Numbered from the stretch's first letter, positions 46,275 to 58,871 are shown. The stretch: 64,000 nucleotides of DNA from Streptomyces xiaopingdaonensis (GCF_000262345.1 NZ_AJTQ01000370.1:1-64000); one strand, 5' to 3'. The notes: a model not told the origin generated them from the sequence alone. A program made the numbers and translations.

Positions 46275-47012
46275 CTACGCCCAGCGCCCGGAACGCGCGA
46301 GGAGCACGGCGGCCGCTACGGTACCGGCCGTCGAGGCACGCAGGACGCTCCGTCCGAGGCGGTACGGGTCCGCGCCCGCCTCGGCGAACGTCTCCAACTC
46401 CGCGGGAGCGAGTCCCCCTTCGGGCCCGACGACGAGTACGCACTCGCCCTCGCCCGGCAGCCCGGCCGAGGCGAGCGGTGCGGCGCCCTGCTCGTGGAGC
46501 ACTGCCGCGAAGCCGGCGCCCGCGAGGAGCGGCGCGACCTGCTGCGTGGAGTGGAGTTCGGTGACCTCGGGGAAGCGGAGCCGCCTCGACTGCTTCCCCG
46601 CCTCCCGCGCCGTGGCCCGCCACTTGGCGAGCGCCTTCGCGCCGCGCTCGGCCTTCCACTGCGCGATGCTCCGCGAGGCGGCCCACGGGACGATGCGGTC
46701 GACGCCGACCTCCGTCATCGTCTCCACCGCCAGCTCGCCCCTGTCACCCTTGACCAGCGCCTGCACCACAGTGACCCGCGGCTGCTTCGGCGGCTCGACG
46801 AGGAGTTCCTCGATCCGCACCCGCAGGCGGTCCTTCCCCTCGGCCGCCTCGACGGTCCCGCGGGCCCCGCGCCCCGCACCGTCGGTGAGGGCGACCGGCT
46901 CCCCTGCCCGCAGCCTCCGCACCGAGACCGCGTGCCGCCCCTCGGGGCCTTCGAGCACGAACGGTCCCGCGGACTCGGGGAGTTCGTCGACGAGGAAGAC
47001 CGGCGCCGTCAC
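46275..47012 (-). CDS. rsmE: 16S rRNA m3U1498 methyltransferase RsmE
   Basis: The protein has 245 residues from a GTG overlapping the upstream gene's stop. The SPOUT knot motif VLVVGPEGGLAPAELETFAE is near residue 195, and LGRSVLRASTAGTVAAAVLL near residue 218 completes the SAM site. The N-terminal PUA-like part (HAVSVRRLRAGEPVALTDGA) binds RNA. It methylates U1498 in the decoding centre of 16S rRNA. Confidence 0.95.
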   Translation of the reverse strand: MTAPVFLVDELPESAGPFVLEGPEGRHAVSVRRLRAGEPVALTDGAGRGARGTVEAAEGKDRLRVRIEELLVEPPKQPRVTVVQALVKGDRGELAVETMTEVGVDRIVPWAASRSIAQWKAERGAKALAKWRATAREAGKQSRRLRFPEVTELHSTQQVAPLLAGAGFAAVLHEQGAAPLASAGLPGEGECVLVVGPEGGLAPAELETFAEAGADPYRLGRSVLRASTAGTVAAAVLLARSGRWA

Positions 47013-48136
47013 AGCGGGGCACCGCCCTCGCCGTCGAGCGGGCCGGCGGCCGCGCCGCCTCCCCTCCCCGCGAACGCTTCCCGTGCCACCGAGACCTCCG
47101 CCACCAGCACCTCCGTCAACTGCCCCGCGGGAAGTTCCCGCACCATCCGGTGTCCCTGCCCCGCCCAGAGCGCCATGCCCTGCGGGTCCCCGGCACGGGC
47201 CGCCGCCTTGCGGAGACCGGCCGTGAGGTGGTGCACCTGCGGATAGGCGGGCGGTGCGTAGGGACCGTGTTCGCGCAGGAAGCGGTTGGTGAGGCCGCGG
47301 GCCGGACGTCCGGAGAAGGCGCGGGTGAGTTCGGTGCCCGCGTGGACCGGGTCGGTGAGCGCGGCCTTATGGAGCGGGCTGGCCCCCGACTCGGGGCAGA
47401 CGAGGTAGGCCGTCCCGAGCTGGGCCGCGGCGGCGCCCGCGGCGAGCACGGCCGCGATCTGACCGCCGCGCACCAGGCCCCCGGCGGCTATCAGCGGCAG
47501 CCGCACCGCCTCCTTCGCACCCGCGACGAGCGTCAACAGACCCGTGCCCATGCCGCGTCCGTCGGTCTGCGGGTCGTCGCGGTGCGTGCCCTGGTGGCCG
47601 CCGGCCTCGACGCCCTGGAGCGCCACCGCGTCCGCGCCGGCCTCCTCGACGGCGAGCGCCTCCGCGACCGTCGTCGCCGTGACGACGGTGAAGGTGCCCA
47701 ACGCGCGCAGCCGCGCCACGACTTCGGGCGTCGGGCAGCCGAAGGTGAAGGAGACGACCGGGACCGGGTCGCTGGCGAGGATGGCGAGCTTCGCCTCGAA
47801 GCCGTCGTCCGTGCCGTGGTCGGTGTCGCCCAGCGGGGTCTCGTACCACGCCGCCTCGCCCGCGAGTTGCTCGCGGTAGAGGGCGAGGGCTCCGGCGTCG
47901 GCCGTCGACGGCTGCGGCATGAAGAGGTTGACGCCGAACGGTCTGGAGGTGAGCCGGCGGAGCTGCTTGATCTCCTCGTACATCGCCTCCGGCGTCTTGT
48001 AACCGGCGGCGAGGAAGCCCAGCCCGCCCGCTTCGCTCACCGCGGCCGCCAGCTCGGGTGTGGAACCGCCGCCGGCCATCGGAGCCTGGACGACGGGGTG
48101 CTCTAGCAGCTCGTGGAGCAGGGGCACGGAGGACAT
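47009..48136 (-). CDS. Nitronate monooxygenase family protein
   Basis: From the ATG at 48136 the product has 375 residues (an ATG at 48142 is possible but too close to the AGGA site). It is an FMN-binding TIM barrel of the NPD family: VVQAPMAGGGSTPELAAAVS near residue 16, ALQGVEAGGHQGTHRDD near residue 180 with the conserved GGHQG, LIAAGGLVRGGQIAAVLAAG, and AQLGTAYLVCPES. Family members oxidise nitronates such as propionate-3-nitronate; in housekeeping position the substrate is uncertain. Its stop overlaps the rsmE start. Confidence 0.9.
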   Translation of the reverse strand: MSSVPLLHELLEHPVVQAPMAGGGSTPELAAAVSEAGGLGFLAAGYKTPEAMYEEIKQLRRLTSRPFGVNLFMPQPSTADAGALALYREQLAGEAAWYETPLGDTDHGTDDGFEAKLAILASDPVPVVSFTFGCPTPEVVARLRALGTFTVVTATTVAEALAVEEAGADAVALQGVEAGGHQGTHRDDPQTDGRGMGTGLLTLVAGAKEAVRLPLIAAGGLVRGGQIAAVLAAGAAAAQLGTAYLVCPESGASPLHKAALTDPVHAGTELTRAFSGRPARGLTNRFLREHGPYAPPAYPQVHHLTAGLRKAAARAGDPQGMALWAGQGHRMVRELPAGQLTEVLVAEVSVAREAFAGRGGGAAAGPLDGEGGAPL

Positions 48137-48237
48137 GCCCATATCCTGTCACGCGCCGCACCTCGGACGTCTCGCACCGTCAGCAACCGGACGCACTCCG
48201 CGCACATCCGCCACAGCAGCGGTCAACACCCAAGCCC

Positions 48238-49371
48238 TCAGCGGCCGTTGAAGGCGTCCTTCAGACGCGAGAAGAGCCCCTGCTGACCGGGCTGGAACTG
48301 CCCCGTCGGCCGCTCCTCGCCGCGGAGCGCCGCCAGGCGCCGCAGCAGCTCCTCCTCCTCGGCCTCCATCTTCGTCGGCGTCGTCACCTCGACGTGGACG
48401 ATCAACTGGCCGCGGCCGCCGCCCCGCAGGTGCGTGACGCCGCGCTCGTGGAGCGGGATGGACTGCCCGGACTGGGTGCCGGGACGGATGTCCACCTCCT
48501 CCGTACCGTCGAGCGTCTCCAACGGGACCTGGGTGCCGAGTGCGGCGGCCGTCATCGGGATGGTCACCGTGCAGTGCAGGTCGTCGCCGCGGCGCTGGAA
48601 GGTCGGATGCGCGTTCTCGTGGATCTCGACGTACAGGTCGCCCGCCGGGCCGCCGCCGGGGCCGACCTCGCCCTCGCCCGCGAGCTGGATGCGGGTGCCG
48701 TTGTCGACGCCGGCCGGGATCTTCACCGTCAGGGTGCGGCGGGAGCGGACGCGTCCGTCGCCCGCGCACTCCGGGCACGGGGTGGGGACGACGGTGCCGA
48801 AGCCCTGGCACTGCGGGCACGGGCGCGACGTCATCACCTGGCCGAGGAAGGACCGCGTCACCTGCGAGACCTCGCCGCGGCCGCGGCACATGTCGCAGGT
48901 CTGCGCCGAGGTGCCGGGGGCCGCGCCCTCGCCGTTGCAGGTGTTGCAGACGACGGCGGTGTCGACCTGGATCTCCTTCGTCGTCCCGAAGGCCGACTCG
49001 TTCAGGTCGATGTCCAGCCGGATCATGGCGTCCTGCCCGCGGCGGGTGCGCGAGCGCGGGCCGCGCTGCGACGCGGTGCCGAAGAAGGCGTCCATGATGT
49101 CGCTGAAGTTGCCGAAGCCGCCGCCGAACCCGCCGGCACCGCCGGCGGCCGCGCCGCCCGTCGGGTCCCCGCCGAGGTCGTAGACCTGCTTCTTCTGCGG
49201 ATCGGAGAGGACCTCGTAAGCGGTGTTGATCTCCTTGAACCGCTCCTGGGTCTTCGGGTCCGGGTTGACGTCCGGGTGCAGCTCGCGCGCGAGCCGGCGG
49301 AACGCCTTCTTGATCTGGTCCTGCGAGGCATCGCGCTCGATACCGAGGACCTGGTAGTAGTCCGTCGCCAC
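48238..49371 (-). CDS. dnaJ: Chaperone DnaJ
   Basis: The protein has 377 residues from a GTG. The J domain has HPDVNPD near residue 36, followed by a Gly/Phe-rich linker, a zinc domain with four CxxCxGxG-type repeats ([32 protein letters not shown]) and the C-terminal substrate domains. It stimulates DnaK. It follows hrcA with no gap and is thus under CIRCE/HrcA heat-shock control; this is the hrcA-linked dnaJ2-type copy, separate from the dnaK operon copy. Confidence 0.97.
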   Translation of the reverse strand: MATDYYQVLGIERDASQDQIKKAFRRLARELHPDVNPDPKTQERFKEINTAYEVLSDPQKKQVYDLGGDPTGGAAAGGAGGFGGGFGNFSDIMDAFFGTASQRGPRSRTRRGQDAMIRLDIDLNESAFGTTKEIQVDTAVVCNTCNGEGAAPGTSAQTCDMCRGRGEVSQVTRSFLGQVMTSRPCPQCQGFGTVVPTPCPECAGDGRVRSRRTLTVKIPAGVDNGTRIQLAGEGEVGPGGGPAGDLYVEIHENAHPTFQRRGDDLHCTVTIPMTAAALGTQVPLETLDGTEEVDIRPGTQSGQSIPLHERGVTHLRGGGRGQLIVHVEVTTPTKMEAEEEELLRRLAALRGEERPTGQFQPGQQGLFSRLKDAFNGR

Positions 49372-50388
49372 TTACGACTCCGCCAGGATCTGTCCGACGT
49401 ACCGTGCCACTGCGCGTACAGCTCCCATCGTTCCGGGGTAGTCCATGCGAGTCGGGCCGACCACGCCGAGTTTGGCGACCGCTTCGTCGCCCGAACCGTA
49501 ACCGACCGAGACGACCGACGTGGAACTCAGCCCCTCGTGAGCGTTCTCATGCCCGATCCGGACCGTCATGCCCGAATCGGTCGCCTCGCCGAGCAGCTTC
49601 AGCAGCACCACGTGTTCCTCCAGCGCCTCCAGCACCGGACGGATGGTGAGCGGGAAGTCGGGCCCGAAGCGGGTGAGGTTGGCGGTGCCGCCGATCATCA
49701 GCCGCTCTTCGGTCTCCTCCACGAGCGTCTCCAGCAGCGTCGCCACCACGGCCGAGACGGTGCCGCGGTCGTCCGCGTCGAAGGACTCGGGGAGGTCCTG
49801 GACGAGACCGGGCACGTCGTTGAACCGCTCGCCGACGACCTTGCTGTTGAGCCGGGCGCGCAGATCCGCGAGGGTCGCCTCGCCGATCGGCGTCGGGCAG
49901 TCGATGAGCCGCTGCTCGACCCGGCCCGTATCGGTGATCAGCACCAGCATCAGCCGCGCGGGCGCCAGCGAGAGCAGCTCGACGTGGCGCACGGTGGAGC
50001 GGGTGAGCGAGGGGTACTGAACGACCGCCACCTGCTGCGTGAGCTGCGCGAGCAGCCGAACCGTGCGGCCGACGACGTCGTCGAGGTCGACCGCGCCGCC
50101 GAGGAAGTTCTGGATCGCCCGACGCTCGGGCGGCGAGAGCGGCTTGACGTCGGCGAGCTTGTCGACGAAGAGGCGGTATCCCTTGTCCGTGGGGATGCGC
50201 CCCGCGCTGGTGTGCGGCTGCGCGATGTAGCCGTCCTCCTCGAGCGCCGCCATGTCGTTGCGCACGGTGGCCGGCGAGACCCTGAGGTGGTGCCGTTCCG
50301 TGAGCGCCTTCGAACCCACCGGCTCGTGGGTGCCGACGTAGTCCTGGACGATCGCGCGCAGCACCTCAAGCCTGCGTTCCCCGAGCAT
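49372..50388 (-). CDS. hrcA: Heat-inducible transcription repressor HrcA
   Basis: The protein has 338 residues. The N-terminal winged helix shows [20 protein letters not shown] and [20 protein letters not shown], then [15 protein letters not shown], the HrcA signature. It represses chaperone genes by binding CIRCE. A CIRCE element lies 47 bases upstream of its start, so it regulates itself and the adjoining dnaJ. Confidence 0.97.
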   Translation of the reverse strand: MLGERRLEVLRAIVQDYVGTHEPVGSKALTERHHLRVSPATVRNDMAALEEDGYIAQPHTSAGRIPTDKGYRLFVDKLADVKPLSPPERRAIQNFLGGAVDLDDVVGRTVRLLAQLTQQVAVVQYPSLTRSTVRHVELLSLAPARLMLVLITDTGRVEQRLIDCPTPIGEATLADLRARLNSKVVGERFNDVPGLVQDLPESFDADDRGTVSAVVATLLETLVEETEERLMIGGTANLTRFGPDFPLTIRPVLEALEEHVVLLKLLGEATDSGMTVRIGHENAHEGLSSTSVVSVGYGSGDEAVAKLGVVGPTRMDYPGTMGAVRAVARYVGQILAES

Positions 50389-50434
50389 TTCCGCGCACCT
50401 CCCGTCCGCTTCCTCTCCGCCCCGCGACGGCTGC

Positions 50435-50461
50435 CTGGCACTCTGCGAGGGGGAGTGCCAA
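50435..50461. promoter_or_regulatory. CIRCE element upstream of hrcA-dnaJ
   Basis: CTGGCACTC at 50435-50443, nine bases of spacer, then GAGTGCCAA at 50453-50461. This matches the CIRCE inverted repeat (TTAGCACTC-N9-GAGTGCTAA) with the outer A/T positions replaced by G/C, as usual in streptomycetes. Confidence 0.92.
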
Positions 50462-50594
50462 ACTCCCCGTGGGCCAGTGTACGGCGGGTCACCAGGAGCG
50501 GGGCAAGGGTGGGCCCCGCCGAGCGCGCGGAGCCCGTTGCGCGCGGTCCTCCCCGGGCGGGCGGTTCCTGCGCGGCGCCGGTAGTTTCGTCCGC

Positions 50595-51338
50595 GTGGAG
50601 AAGACGCACACGGTCGAGTCCGAGGGGGCGGCCTGGGAGCCGCTCGGCCCGGCGGTGATCAGACGCAGGCTCCCCGGCTGGGACGCGACGGTCGGTGCCG
50701 TCGCGGGCGCGGATGGGGTGCTGCTCATCGACACCGGCTCCAGCCTGCACGAGGGAGCGGCCCTACGGCGCGAGGTGACGGCGCTCTTCGGCGCGCGCGT
50801 GACCCATGTCGCTCTCACCCACCCGCACTTCGACCACGTCCTCGGCACCGCCGCCTTCGCGGGCGTCCGCGTCTACGGCGCCGTCGGGACCGATGCGCTG
50901 CTGGCACCGGGGGCGCGGGGACGGGAGGCGCTCCTCTCCGACGCGCTCGCGCACGGCCTCGACGCCGAAGCGGCGGCCGAGGCCGTCGACGTGCTCGTCG
51001 CCCCCGAGCACACGGTCACCGACCGGCTCACCATCGACCTCGGCGGGCGCACGGCGCACCTCGTCGACGTCGGCCCCGGGCACACCGCGCACGACCTCGC
51101 CGTCCTCGTGCCGCACGGGGCCGGCGAGCGCTCCGTCGTGTTCTGCGGGGACCTCGTGGAGGAGTCTGCCGAGCCCCAGGCGGGGGCGGACGCGCAACCG
51201 GCGCGGTGGCCCGAGGCGTTGGACAGGCTGCTCCGGCTCGGCGGGCCCGGCGCGGTCTACGTGCCCGGGCACGGGGCCGTCGTCGACGCCGGGTTCGTCG
51301 CGGCCCAACGGGACGCGCTGGCACGGCGGTTCGGCTGA
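50595..51338 (+). CDS. Metallo-beta-lactamase-fold hydrolase
   Basis: The product has 247 residues from a GTG. The MBL motif [14 protein letters not shown] lies near residue 74, the later ligands in [15 protein letters not shown] near residue 158 and FCGDLVEE, and the last His in [11 protein letters not shown] near the end. The substrate is unknown; glyoxalase II-like and other thioester or phosphodiester enzymes share these motifs. It is divergent from hrcA and followed by the DUF3097 gene after 167 bases. Confidence 0.88.
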   Translation: MEKTHTVESEGAAWEPLGPAVIRRRLPGWDATVGAVAGADGVLLIDTGSSLHEGAALRREVTALFGARVTHVALTHPHFDHVLGTAAFAGVRVYGAVGTDALLAPGARGREALLSDALAHGLDAEAAAEAVDVLVAPEHTVTDRLTIDLGGRTAHLVDVGPGHTAHDLAVLVPHGAGERSVVFCGDLVEESAEPQAGADAQPARWPEALDRLLRLGGPGAVYVPGHGAVVDAGFVAAQRDALARRFG

Positions 51339-51505
51339 GCGGCGCGCCCCGCGTGCGCCGCGGCACCCGCGGGCGTACGGGCGAGGAGCGGGGGCAGAAT
51401 GGCACAGGCGCCGACCGTCAGGCGCCCCGTCCGCAGCGAGCCGCCGGTGTGCCGGCGGCTCCCCGAGCAGCCCGCGCCCCCGCGCGCGTACGGAGAACAG
51501 GGACC

Positions 51506-52333
51506 ATGCGCAGCCGCGAGTACAGCCCCGACCTCACCCCGCCCTGGAAGCGGCAGCGGCAGGTGCCGGAGGTTCCGGCCGATGCCGACCTCGTCGTGGA
51601 GGAGGTGACCACCGGCTTCTGCGGAGCCGTCGTGCGCTGCGAGAAGACGGCGGAGGGGCCGACGGTCACCCTGGAGGACCGCTTCGGAAAGCACCGGGTC
51701 TTCCCCATGGCACCGCGCGGCTTCCTCCTGGAAGGGCGCACCGTCACCCTCGTACGCCCCACCGCGCCCCCACCCGCGTCCGCGCCCCGGCGCACCGCCT
51801 CCGGGTCGGTCGCGGTGCCGGACGCGCCGGCGCGGGTCGCGAGGGCGGGGCGCCTCTACGTCGAGGGCCGGCACGACGCGGAGCTGGTCGAGCGTGTCTG
51901 GGGGGACGACCTGCGGATCGAAGGCGTCGTCGTCGAGTACCTCGAGGGGATCGACGATCTCCCCGCCGTGGTGAGGGAGTTCGGGCCCGCGCCCGATGCG
52001 CGGCTCGGCGTCCTCGTCGACCACCTGGTGCCCGGCTCGAAGGAGTCGCGGATCGCCGCCGAGGTCTCGGGGGACGACGTGCTCGTCGTCGGGCACCCCT
52101 ACATCGACGTCTGGGAAGCGGTGAAACCGACGTCGGTCGGGATCGGCGCCTGGCCCTCGGTGCCGCGCGGCGAGGACTGGAAGACGGGCATCTGCCGCGC
52201 CCTCGGCTGGCCCGAGCACACGGGACGCGCCTGGCAGCGCATCCTCGGCTCGGTCCGCACCTACCGCGACCTGGAGCCGGCGCTGCTCGGCCGGGTCGAG
52301 GAGCTGATCGACTTCGTCACGGCGCCCGCGTAA
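51506..52333 (+). CDS. DUF3097 family protein
   Basis: The product has 275 residues from the ATG at 51506. It matches the actinobacterial DUF3097 family by the segment GRLYVEGRHDAELVERVWGD near residue 115 and VLVDHLVPGSKESRIAAEVS near residue 172. The first has the look of a TOPRIM-type glutamate (EGxxD), with acidic residues following, so a nucleic-acid-related role is possible but unproven. The N-terminal 80 residues form a beta-rich part (VTLEDRFGKHRVFPMAPRGF). Position next to hemW is conserved in the genus. Confidence 0.85.
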   Translation: MRSREYSPDLTPPWKRQRQVPEVPADADLVVEEVTTGFCGAVVRCEKTAEGPTVTLEDRFGKHRVFPMAPRGFLLEGRTVTLVRPTAPPPASAPRRTASGSVAVPDAPARVARAGRLYVEGRHDAELVERVWGDDLRIEGVVVEYLEGIDDLPAVVREFGPAPDARLGVLVDHLVPGSKESRIAAEVSGDDVLVVGHPYIDVWEAVKPTSVGIGAWPSVPRGEDWKTGICRALGWPEHTGRAWQRILGSVRTYRDLEPALLGRVEELIDFVTAPA

Positions 52334-52381
52334 GGGAGCGCGCCCGGGCCGGACGCTCCGGCGCAGTGTTCCAATGGAGGC

Positions 52382-53614
52382 ATGCCCTCCGCACTCCCCG
52401 ACGGCGAGCCGATGCCCGCCGACGGCGCCCTGCCCGAGCCCGCGCTCGACGGCGCCGCCGCCCGCCCCCTCGCCTTCTACCTGCACGTCCCGTACTGCGC
52501 CACGCGGTGCGGCTACTGCGACTTCAACACCTACACGGCGACGGAGCTGCGCGGCAGCGGCGGCCGGCTCGCCTCGCGCGAGAACTACGCCGAGGTCCTC
52601 GCCGAGGAGGTGCGGCTCGCGCGGCGGGTGCTGGGCGACGACGAGCGCCGGGTGCAGACCGTCTTCGTCGGCGGCGGGACGCCGACGCTGCTGCCCGCTG
52701 CCGACCTGGGGCGGATGCTCGGCGCCGTACGCGAGGAGTTCGGGCTCGCCGAGGACGCCGAGATCACCACCGAGGCGAACCCCGAGTCCGTCGACCCGGA
52801 CTACCTCGCCGAGCTCCGCGAGACGGGGTTCAACCGGATCTCCTTCGGCATGCAGAGCGCACGCCCGCACGTGCTCCAGGTGCTCGACCGCCGGCACACC
52901 CCGGGGCGCCCCGAGGAGTGCGTCGGCGAAGCGCGCGCCGCCGGCTTCGCGCACGTCAACCTCGACCTCATCTACGGCACCCCGGGCGAGACCGACGACG
53001 ACTGGCGGGCGACCCTCGACGCCGCGCTCGGCGCGGGTCCTGACCACATCTCCGCGTACTCGCTCATCGTCGAGGACGGCACCAGGCTCGCCGCGCAAAT
53101 ACGCCGCGGCGAAGTGCCGCCGACCGACGACGACATCCACGCCGACCGCTACCTCCTCGCGGAGGAGCGCCTCACTGCGGCGGGCCTCGGCTGGTACGAG
53201 GTCTCCAACTGGGCGGCCGACGCCCCCTCTCGCTGCCGCCACAACGAGCTGTACTGGACGGGCGCCGACTGGTGGGGCGCGGGCCCGGGCGCCCACAGCC
53301 ACGTCGGCGGCGTCCGCTGGTGGAACGTGAAGCACCCCGGCGCCTACGCGCAGGCGCTCGGCGACGGGCGCTCCCCCGGTGCAGGACGCGAGGTGCTCAC
53401 GGCCGAGGACCGCAGAGTAGAGCGCGTCCTGCTGGAGCTGCGGCTCTCCGAGGGGTGTCCGCTCGAACTCCTCGCGCCCGCGGGCGCGAAGGCCGCCGCC
53501 GCTGCCGCGGAGGACGGCCTGCTGGATCGGGACGCCTTCGCGCGGGGGCGCGCGGTGCTGACGCTGCGGGGGCGGCTCCTCGCCGACGCCGTCGTGCGGG
53601 ACCTCGTGGACTGA
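52382..53614 (+). CDS. hemW: Radical SAM heme chaperone HemW
   Basis: The protein has 410 residues. The radical SAM cluster motif YLHVPYCATRCGYCDFNTYT is near residue 36, followed by VFVGGGTPTLL and RISFGMQSARPHVLQVLDRR. The HemW features are CRHNELYWTGADWWGAGPGA near residue 280 and the C-terminal domain; the HemN-specific N-terminal residues are missing. HemW inserts heme into target proteins rather than oxidising coproporphyrinogen. It converges on the acyl-CoA synthetase gene. Confidence 0.94.
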   Translation: MPSALPDGEPMPADGALPEPALDGAAARPLAFYLHVPYCATRCGYCDFNTYTATELRGSGGRLASRENYAEVLAEEVRLARRVLGDDERRVQTVFVGGGTPTLLPAADLGRMLGAVREEFGLAEDAEITTEANPESVDPDYLAELRETGFNRISFGMQSARPHVLQVLDRRHTPGRPEECVGEARAAGFAHVNLDLIYGTPGETDDDWRATLDAALGAGPDHISAYSLIVEDGTRLAAQIRRGEVPPTDDDIHADRYLLAEERLTAAGLGWYEVSNWAADAPSRCRHNELYWTGADWWGAGPGAHSHVGGVRWWNVKHPGAYAQALGDGRSPGAGREVLTAEDRRVERVLLELRLSEGCPLELLAPAGAKAAAAAAEDGLLDRDAFARGRAVLTLRGRLLADAVVRDLVD

Positions 53615-53629
53615 GCCGGGGCGCCCGCG

Positions 53630-55519
<1,890 letters not shown>

Positions 55520-55589
55520 GGCAACCTCCGGGGCCCGCACCGGGCTTGGTAACTCACGAGTAACTACTGAGCAGTGATCAGACTAAGGG

Positions 55590-55619
55590 CGGCAGCCCCC
55601 TTACGTAAGGGGGCTGCCG
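55590..55619. terminator. Perfect 30-base inverted repeat downstream of lepA
   Basis: CGGCAGCCCCCTTAC at 55590-55604 is followed without a spacer by its exact complement, GTAAGGGGGCTGCCG at 55605-55619. As RNA it forms a hairpin with a GC-rich stem and an A/T-rich tip. It lies 93 bases past the lepA stop and 71 bases before the ligase start codon, both minus strand. Confidence 0.85.
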
Positions 55620-55711
55620 ACGGTATCCATAACCACTACGGAGTGTTCACACGGCCCGGAGTCGGACTCTCCCCCGCGGCGGGAAAGTTGAGGGAAAGCA
55701 CCGGTGGCGCC

Positions 55712-57586
55712 CTACTTCTTCGCCTTCTCGCCCCCGCCGTCGTCGGTGGAGAGCGCGGCGATGAACGCCTCCTGCGGCACCTCGACCCGGCCGACCATCT
55801 TCATCCGCTTCTTGCCCTCCTTCTGCTTCTCCAGCAGCTTGCGCTTACGGGAGATGTCGCCGCCGTAGCACTTGGAGAGGACGTCCTTGCGGATCGCGCG
55901 GACCGTCTCGCGGGCGATGATCCGCGAACCGATGGCGGCCTGGATGGGCACCTCGAACTGCTGGCGCGGGATGAGCTCCCGCAGCTTCGTCGCCATGCGG
56001 GTGCCGTACGCGTACGCCTTGTCCTTGTGGACGATCGCGGAGAAGGCGTCGACCTTGTCCCCGTGCAGGAGGACGTCGACCTTGACGAGGTCGGCGATCT
56101 GCTCACCCGTCGTCTCGTAGTCGAGGGAGGCGTAGCCGCGGGTCTTCGACTTCAGCGAGTCGAAGAAGTCGAAGACGATCTCGGCGAGCGGCAGCGTGTA
56201 CCGCAGCTCGACGCGGTCCTCCGAGAGGTAGTCCATCCCCTGGAGGCTGCCGCGGCGCGACTGGCAGAGCTCCATGATCGCGCCGACGTACTCGCTGGGC
56301 GCGATGAGCGTCGCACGGACCACCGGCTCGCTCACCTCGTCGATCTTGCCCGTGGGGAACTCGCTCGGGTTGGTCACCTCGTACTCGGTGCCGTCCTCCA
56401 TCCGCACCTGGTAGACGACGTTCGGGGCCGTGGCGATGAGGTCGAGGCCGAACTCCCGCTCCAGGCGCTCCCTGATCACCTCCAGGTGCAGCAGGCCAAG
56501 GAACCCGACGCGGAAGCCGAAGCCGAGCGCGGCGGAGGTCTCCGGCTCGTAGGTGAGCGCCGCGTCGTTGAGGAGCAGCTTGTCGAGGGCGTCCCGCAGC
56601 TCCGGGTAGTCCGAGCCGTCGAGCGGATAGAGGCCGGAGAAGACCATCGGCTTGGGGTCCTTGTAGCCGGGCAGGGGCGCCTCCGCGCCCTTGGCGAGCT
56701 GCGTGACCGTGTCGCCGACCTTGGACTGGCGGACGTCCTTCACGCCGGTGATGAGGTAGCCGACCTCGCCGACGCCGAGGCCGTCCGCCGCCTTCATCTC
56801 CGGTGAGTTGGTGCCGATCTCCAGCAGCTCGTGAGCGGCGCCCGTCGACATCATGCGGATGCGCTCGCGCCGGTTGAGCTTGCCGTCGACGACCTTGATG
56901 TAGGTGACGACGCCGCGGTACGCGTCGTAGACCGAGTCGAAGATCATCGCGCGGGCGGGGGAGTCGGCCGTGCCGACGGGCGGCGGGGTCTGGCGCACGA
57001 CCTCGTCGAGGAGGGTCTCGACGCCCTCGCCCGTCTTCGCCGAGACCTTCAGGACCTCGTCGACCTCGCAGCCGATGAGGTGCGCGAGCTCGGCGGCGTA
57101 CTTCTCGGGCTGGGCCGCGGGCAGATCGATCTTGTTGAGCACGGGGATGATGACGAGGTCGTGCTCCATCGCCAGGTAGAGGTTGGCGAGCGTCTGCGCC
57201 TCGATCCCCTGCGCCGCGTCGACGAGCAGGATGCACCCCTCGCACGCCGCGAGGGAGCGCGAGACCTCGTAGGTGAAGTCGACGTGCCCCGGGGTGTCGA
57301 TCATGTTGAGGATGTGCGGCGCGGGCTTGCCGTCGGTCTCGTCCGTCGGGGCCCAGGGCATGCGCACCGCCTGGGACTTGATCGTGATGCCGCGCTCACG
57401 CTCGATGTCCATGCGGTCGAGGTACTGGGCACGCATCTGCCGTTGCTCGACGACTCCGGTGAGCTGGAGCATCCGGTCGGCGAGCGTCGACTTGCCGTGG
57501 TCGATGTGGGCGATGATGCAGAAGTTACGGATCAGCGCCGGATCGGTACGGCTGGGCTCCGGCACGTTCGAAGGGGTCGCGGGCAC
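55712..57586 (-). CDS. lepA: Elongation factor 4 (LepA)
   Basis: From the GTG at 57586 (AGGA upstream) the protein has 624 residues. The GTPase motifs are [17 protein letters not shown] near residue 20, DTPGHVDF and LNKIDLP. Then come the EF-G-like domains and the LepA-specific C-terminal domain with [20 protein letters not shown]. It acts on the ribosome during translation initiation or back-translocation. A longer reading frame upstream overlaps the divergent rpsT promoter and is rejected. Confidence 0.97.
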   Translation of the reverse strand: MPATPSNVPEPSRTDPALIRNFCIIAHIDHGKSTLADRMLQLTGVVEQRQMRAQYLDRMDIERERGITIKSQAVRMPWAPTDETDGKPAPHILNMIDTPGHVDFTYEVSRSLAACEGCILLVDAAQGIEAQTLANLYLAMEHDLVIIPVLNKIDLPAAQPEKYAAELAHLIGCEVDEVLKVSAKTGEGVETLLDEVVRQTPPPVGTADSPARAMIFDSVYDAYRGVVTYIKVVDGKLNRRERIRMMSTGAAHELLEIGTNSPEMKAADGLGVGEVGYLITGVKDVRQSKVGDTVTQLAKGAEAPLPGYKDPKPMVFSGLYPLDGSDYPELRDALDKLLLNDAALTYEPETSAALGFGFRVGFLGLLHLEVIRERLEREFGLDLIATAPNVVYQVRMEDGTEYEVTNPSEFPTGKIDEVSEPVVRATLIAPSEYVGAIMELCQSRRGSLQGMDYLSEDRVELRYTLPLAEIVFDFFDSLKSKTRGYASLDYETTGEQIADLVKVDVLLHGDKVDAFSAIVHKDKAYAYGTRMATKLRELIPRQQFEVPIQAAIGSRIIARETVRAIRKDVLSKCYGGDISRKRKLLEKQKEGKKRMKMVGRVEVPQEAFIAALSTDDGGGEKAKK

Positions 57587-57948
57587 GCAGTGTCCTGTCG
57601 GGTCTGGTCGGGTCCTCGGCGGGATGCCATCGGGCGGTCTTTCGGGGCTCCATGTTCCCACGACCCCGGCTGCGGGACCGGCTTGGGAGGCCCCAACGGC
57701 TGCTGGTAACGTGGTGCACCGTGCCTGCTGGCGTCTCGGCCGGTCCCTCGGTCCCGGAGTTCTCCGGTGGATCCGAGCGGCTGGAGTCGGGAACGCCGTC
57801 GGAGTCCGGCCCGCCGCAGGCGGCGGGCTCCCCCGCTGCACAGCACCCGTCGGCTCCGCCGCGGTGGTGCTGGCTGCGAGCTCGCACGGCCCCGGCCTCA
57901 CGGGCACGGGGTGACAGACGAAGCAACCGATCCCGTAAAGGCTCATTC

Positions 57949-58215
57949 GTGGCGAACATCAAGTCCCAGATCAAGCGCATCGAGACCAACGAGAAGGCTC
58001 GTCAGCGCAACAAGGCCGTCAAGTCGGAGCTGCGCACCGCGATCCGCCGCACCCGCGCGGCCGTCGACGCCGGCAACCTGGCCGAGGCCACCGAGGCCCA
58101 GCGCGTCGCCGCCCGCAAGCTCGACAAGGCCGTCAGCAAGGGCGTCCTGCACAAGAACAACGCGGCGAACAAGAAGGCCGCACTGGCGAAGCGCGTCGGC
58201 ACCCTCCAGGGCTGA
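57949..58215 (+). CDS. rpsT: Ribosomal protein S20
   Basis: The protein has 88 residues from a GTG (AAAGG upstream). It starts [20 protein letters not shown] and has the Lys/Arg/Ala-rich three-helix composition of S20, with the C-terminal [19 protein letters not shown]. It binds 16S rRNA in the small subunit. It is divergent from lepA, a conserved arrangement. Confidence 0.97.
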   Translation: MANIKSQIKRIETNEKARQRNKAVKSELRTAIRRTRAAVDAGNLAEATEAQRVAARKLDKAVSKGVLHKNNAANKKAALAKRVGTLQG

Positions 58216-58871
58216 CCCCGCCCCGGGCCCACTCGACGGGCCCTCGGTGACGGAAGGCGGGCCCTCTCCCGTCTCCGCACCCGGAACGAACGCCCCCTGC
58301 GGGCCGCGCCGCCGCCCGGACCGAACCACGGTCTGCGGCAGGCCGGTTGACGGGCCCTCTACCCCGTCCGCAGGTGGCGACCACAGTACGTATTGTTCGC
58401 CACGACACTGCGTAAGTGCCCCGGTGGTCCGACGACCGCCGGGGCACAGTGCTGCGCGGGGACGGCGGCGTCGGCGGGTGGCCGTGGCGCCCGGGGCGGC
58501 GGCCCTCGGGGCACTTGGGCGTGAACGCCCCGGGGCGTGGGCGGCGCTGCGGTCGGGGCCGGGGATGCCCGGACGTACGAGTCGCCCGGCGTTCGCGGTT
58601 GATCGTGGAACCGGCCCAGTGTGATCCGGCCGGTCTGCCGACACGGCTCGTCGGGCAGTCTGCCGTGCATGCCGGCGCCCCGCAGCGGTGTGCGCTTCTC
58701 GGACGTGGCCCCCAATCCCCGTCCGCCGCCGGACAACACCGGACGACGGACACCACCAGCGTCTCGCCCGCCGCCAGGACGCACTGGGCCTGCACTAGGC
58801 GGGGTTGAGAGGGAGCGCGCGTCGCGGCGGCGCTCTGAACGGGCGGGCAGCCGCCTTCCCGGCCCCTCCGC
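58216..58871. other. Long intergenic region between rpsT and holA, no gene recognised
   Basis: About 655 bases lie between the convergent rpsT and holA. Several frames are open but none gives a product with recognisable features. The only clear structure is the hairpin at 58416-58447. GC content is high throughout. Confidence 0.6.
58416..58447. terminator. Strong hairpin in the rpsT-holA gap
   Basis: GTGCCCCGG, a T opposite G (wobble in RNA), then GGTC pair with GACC and CCGGGGCAC around a CGAC loop: about 14 base pairs. Located 200 bases past rpsT and 425 past holA; it could end transcripts from either side. Confidence 0.65.

Noticed and set aside
44215..47226. 1003-codon open frame across lldP, the GntR gene and rsmE
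   Set aside because: Composition is Arg/Pro/Ala-rich without any domain and it overlaps three well-identified genes.
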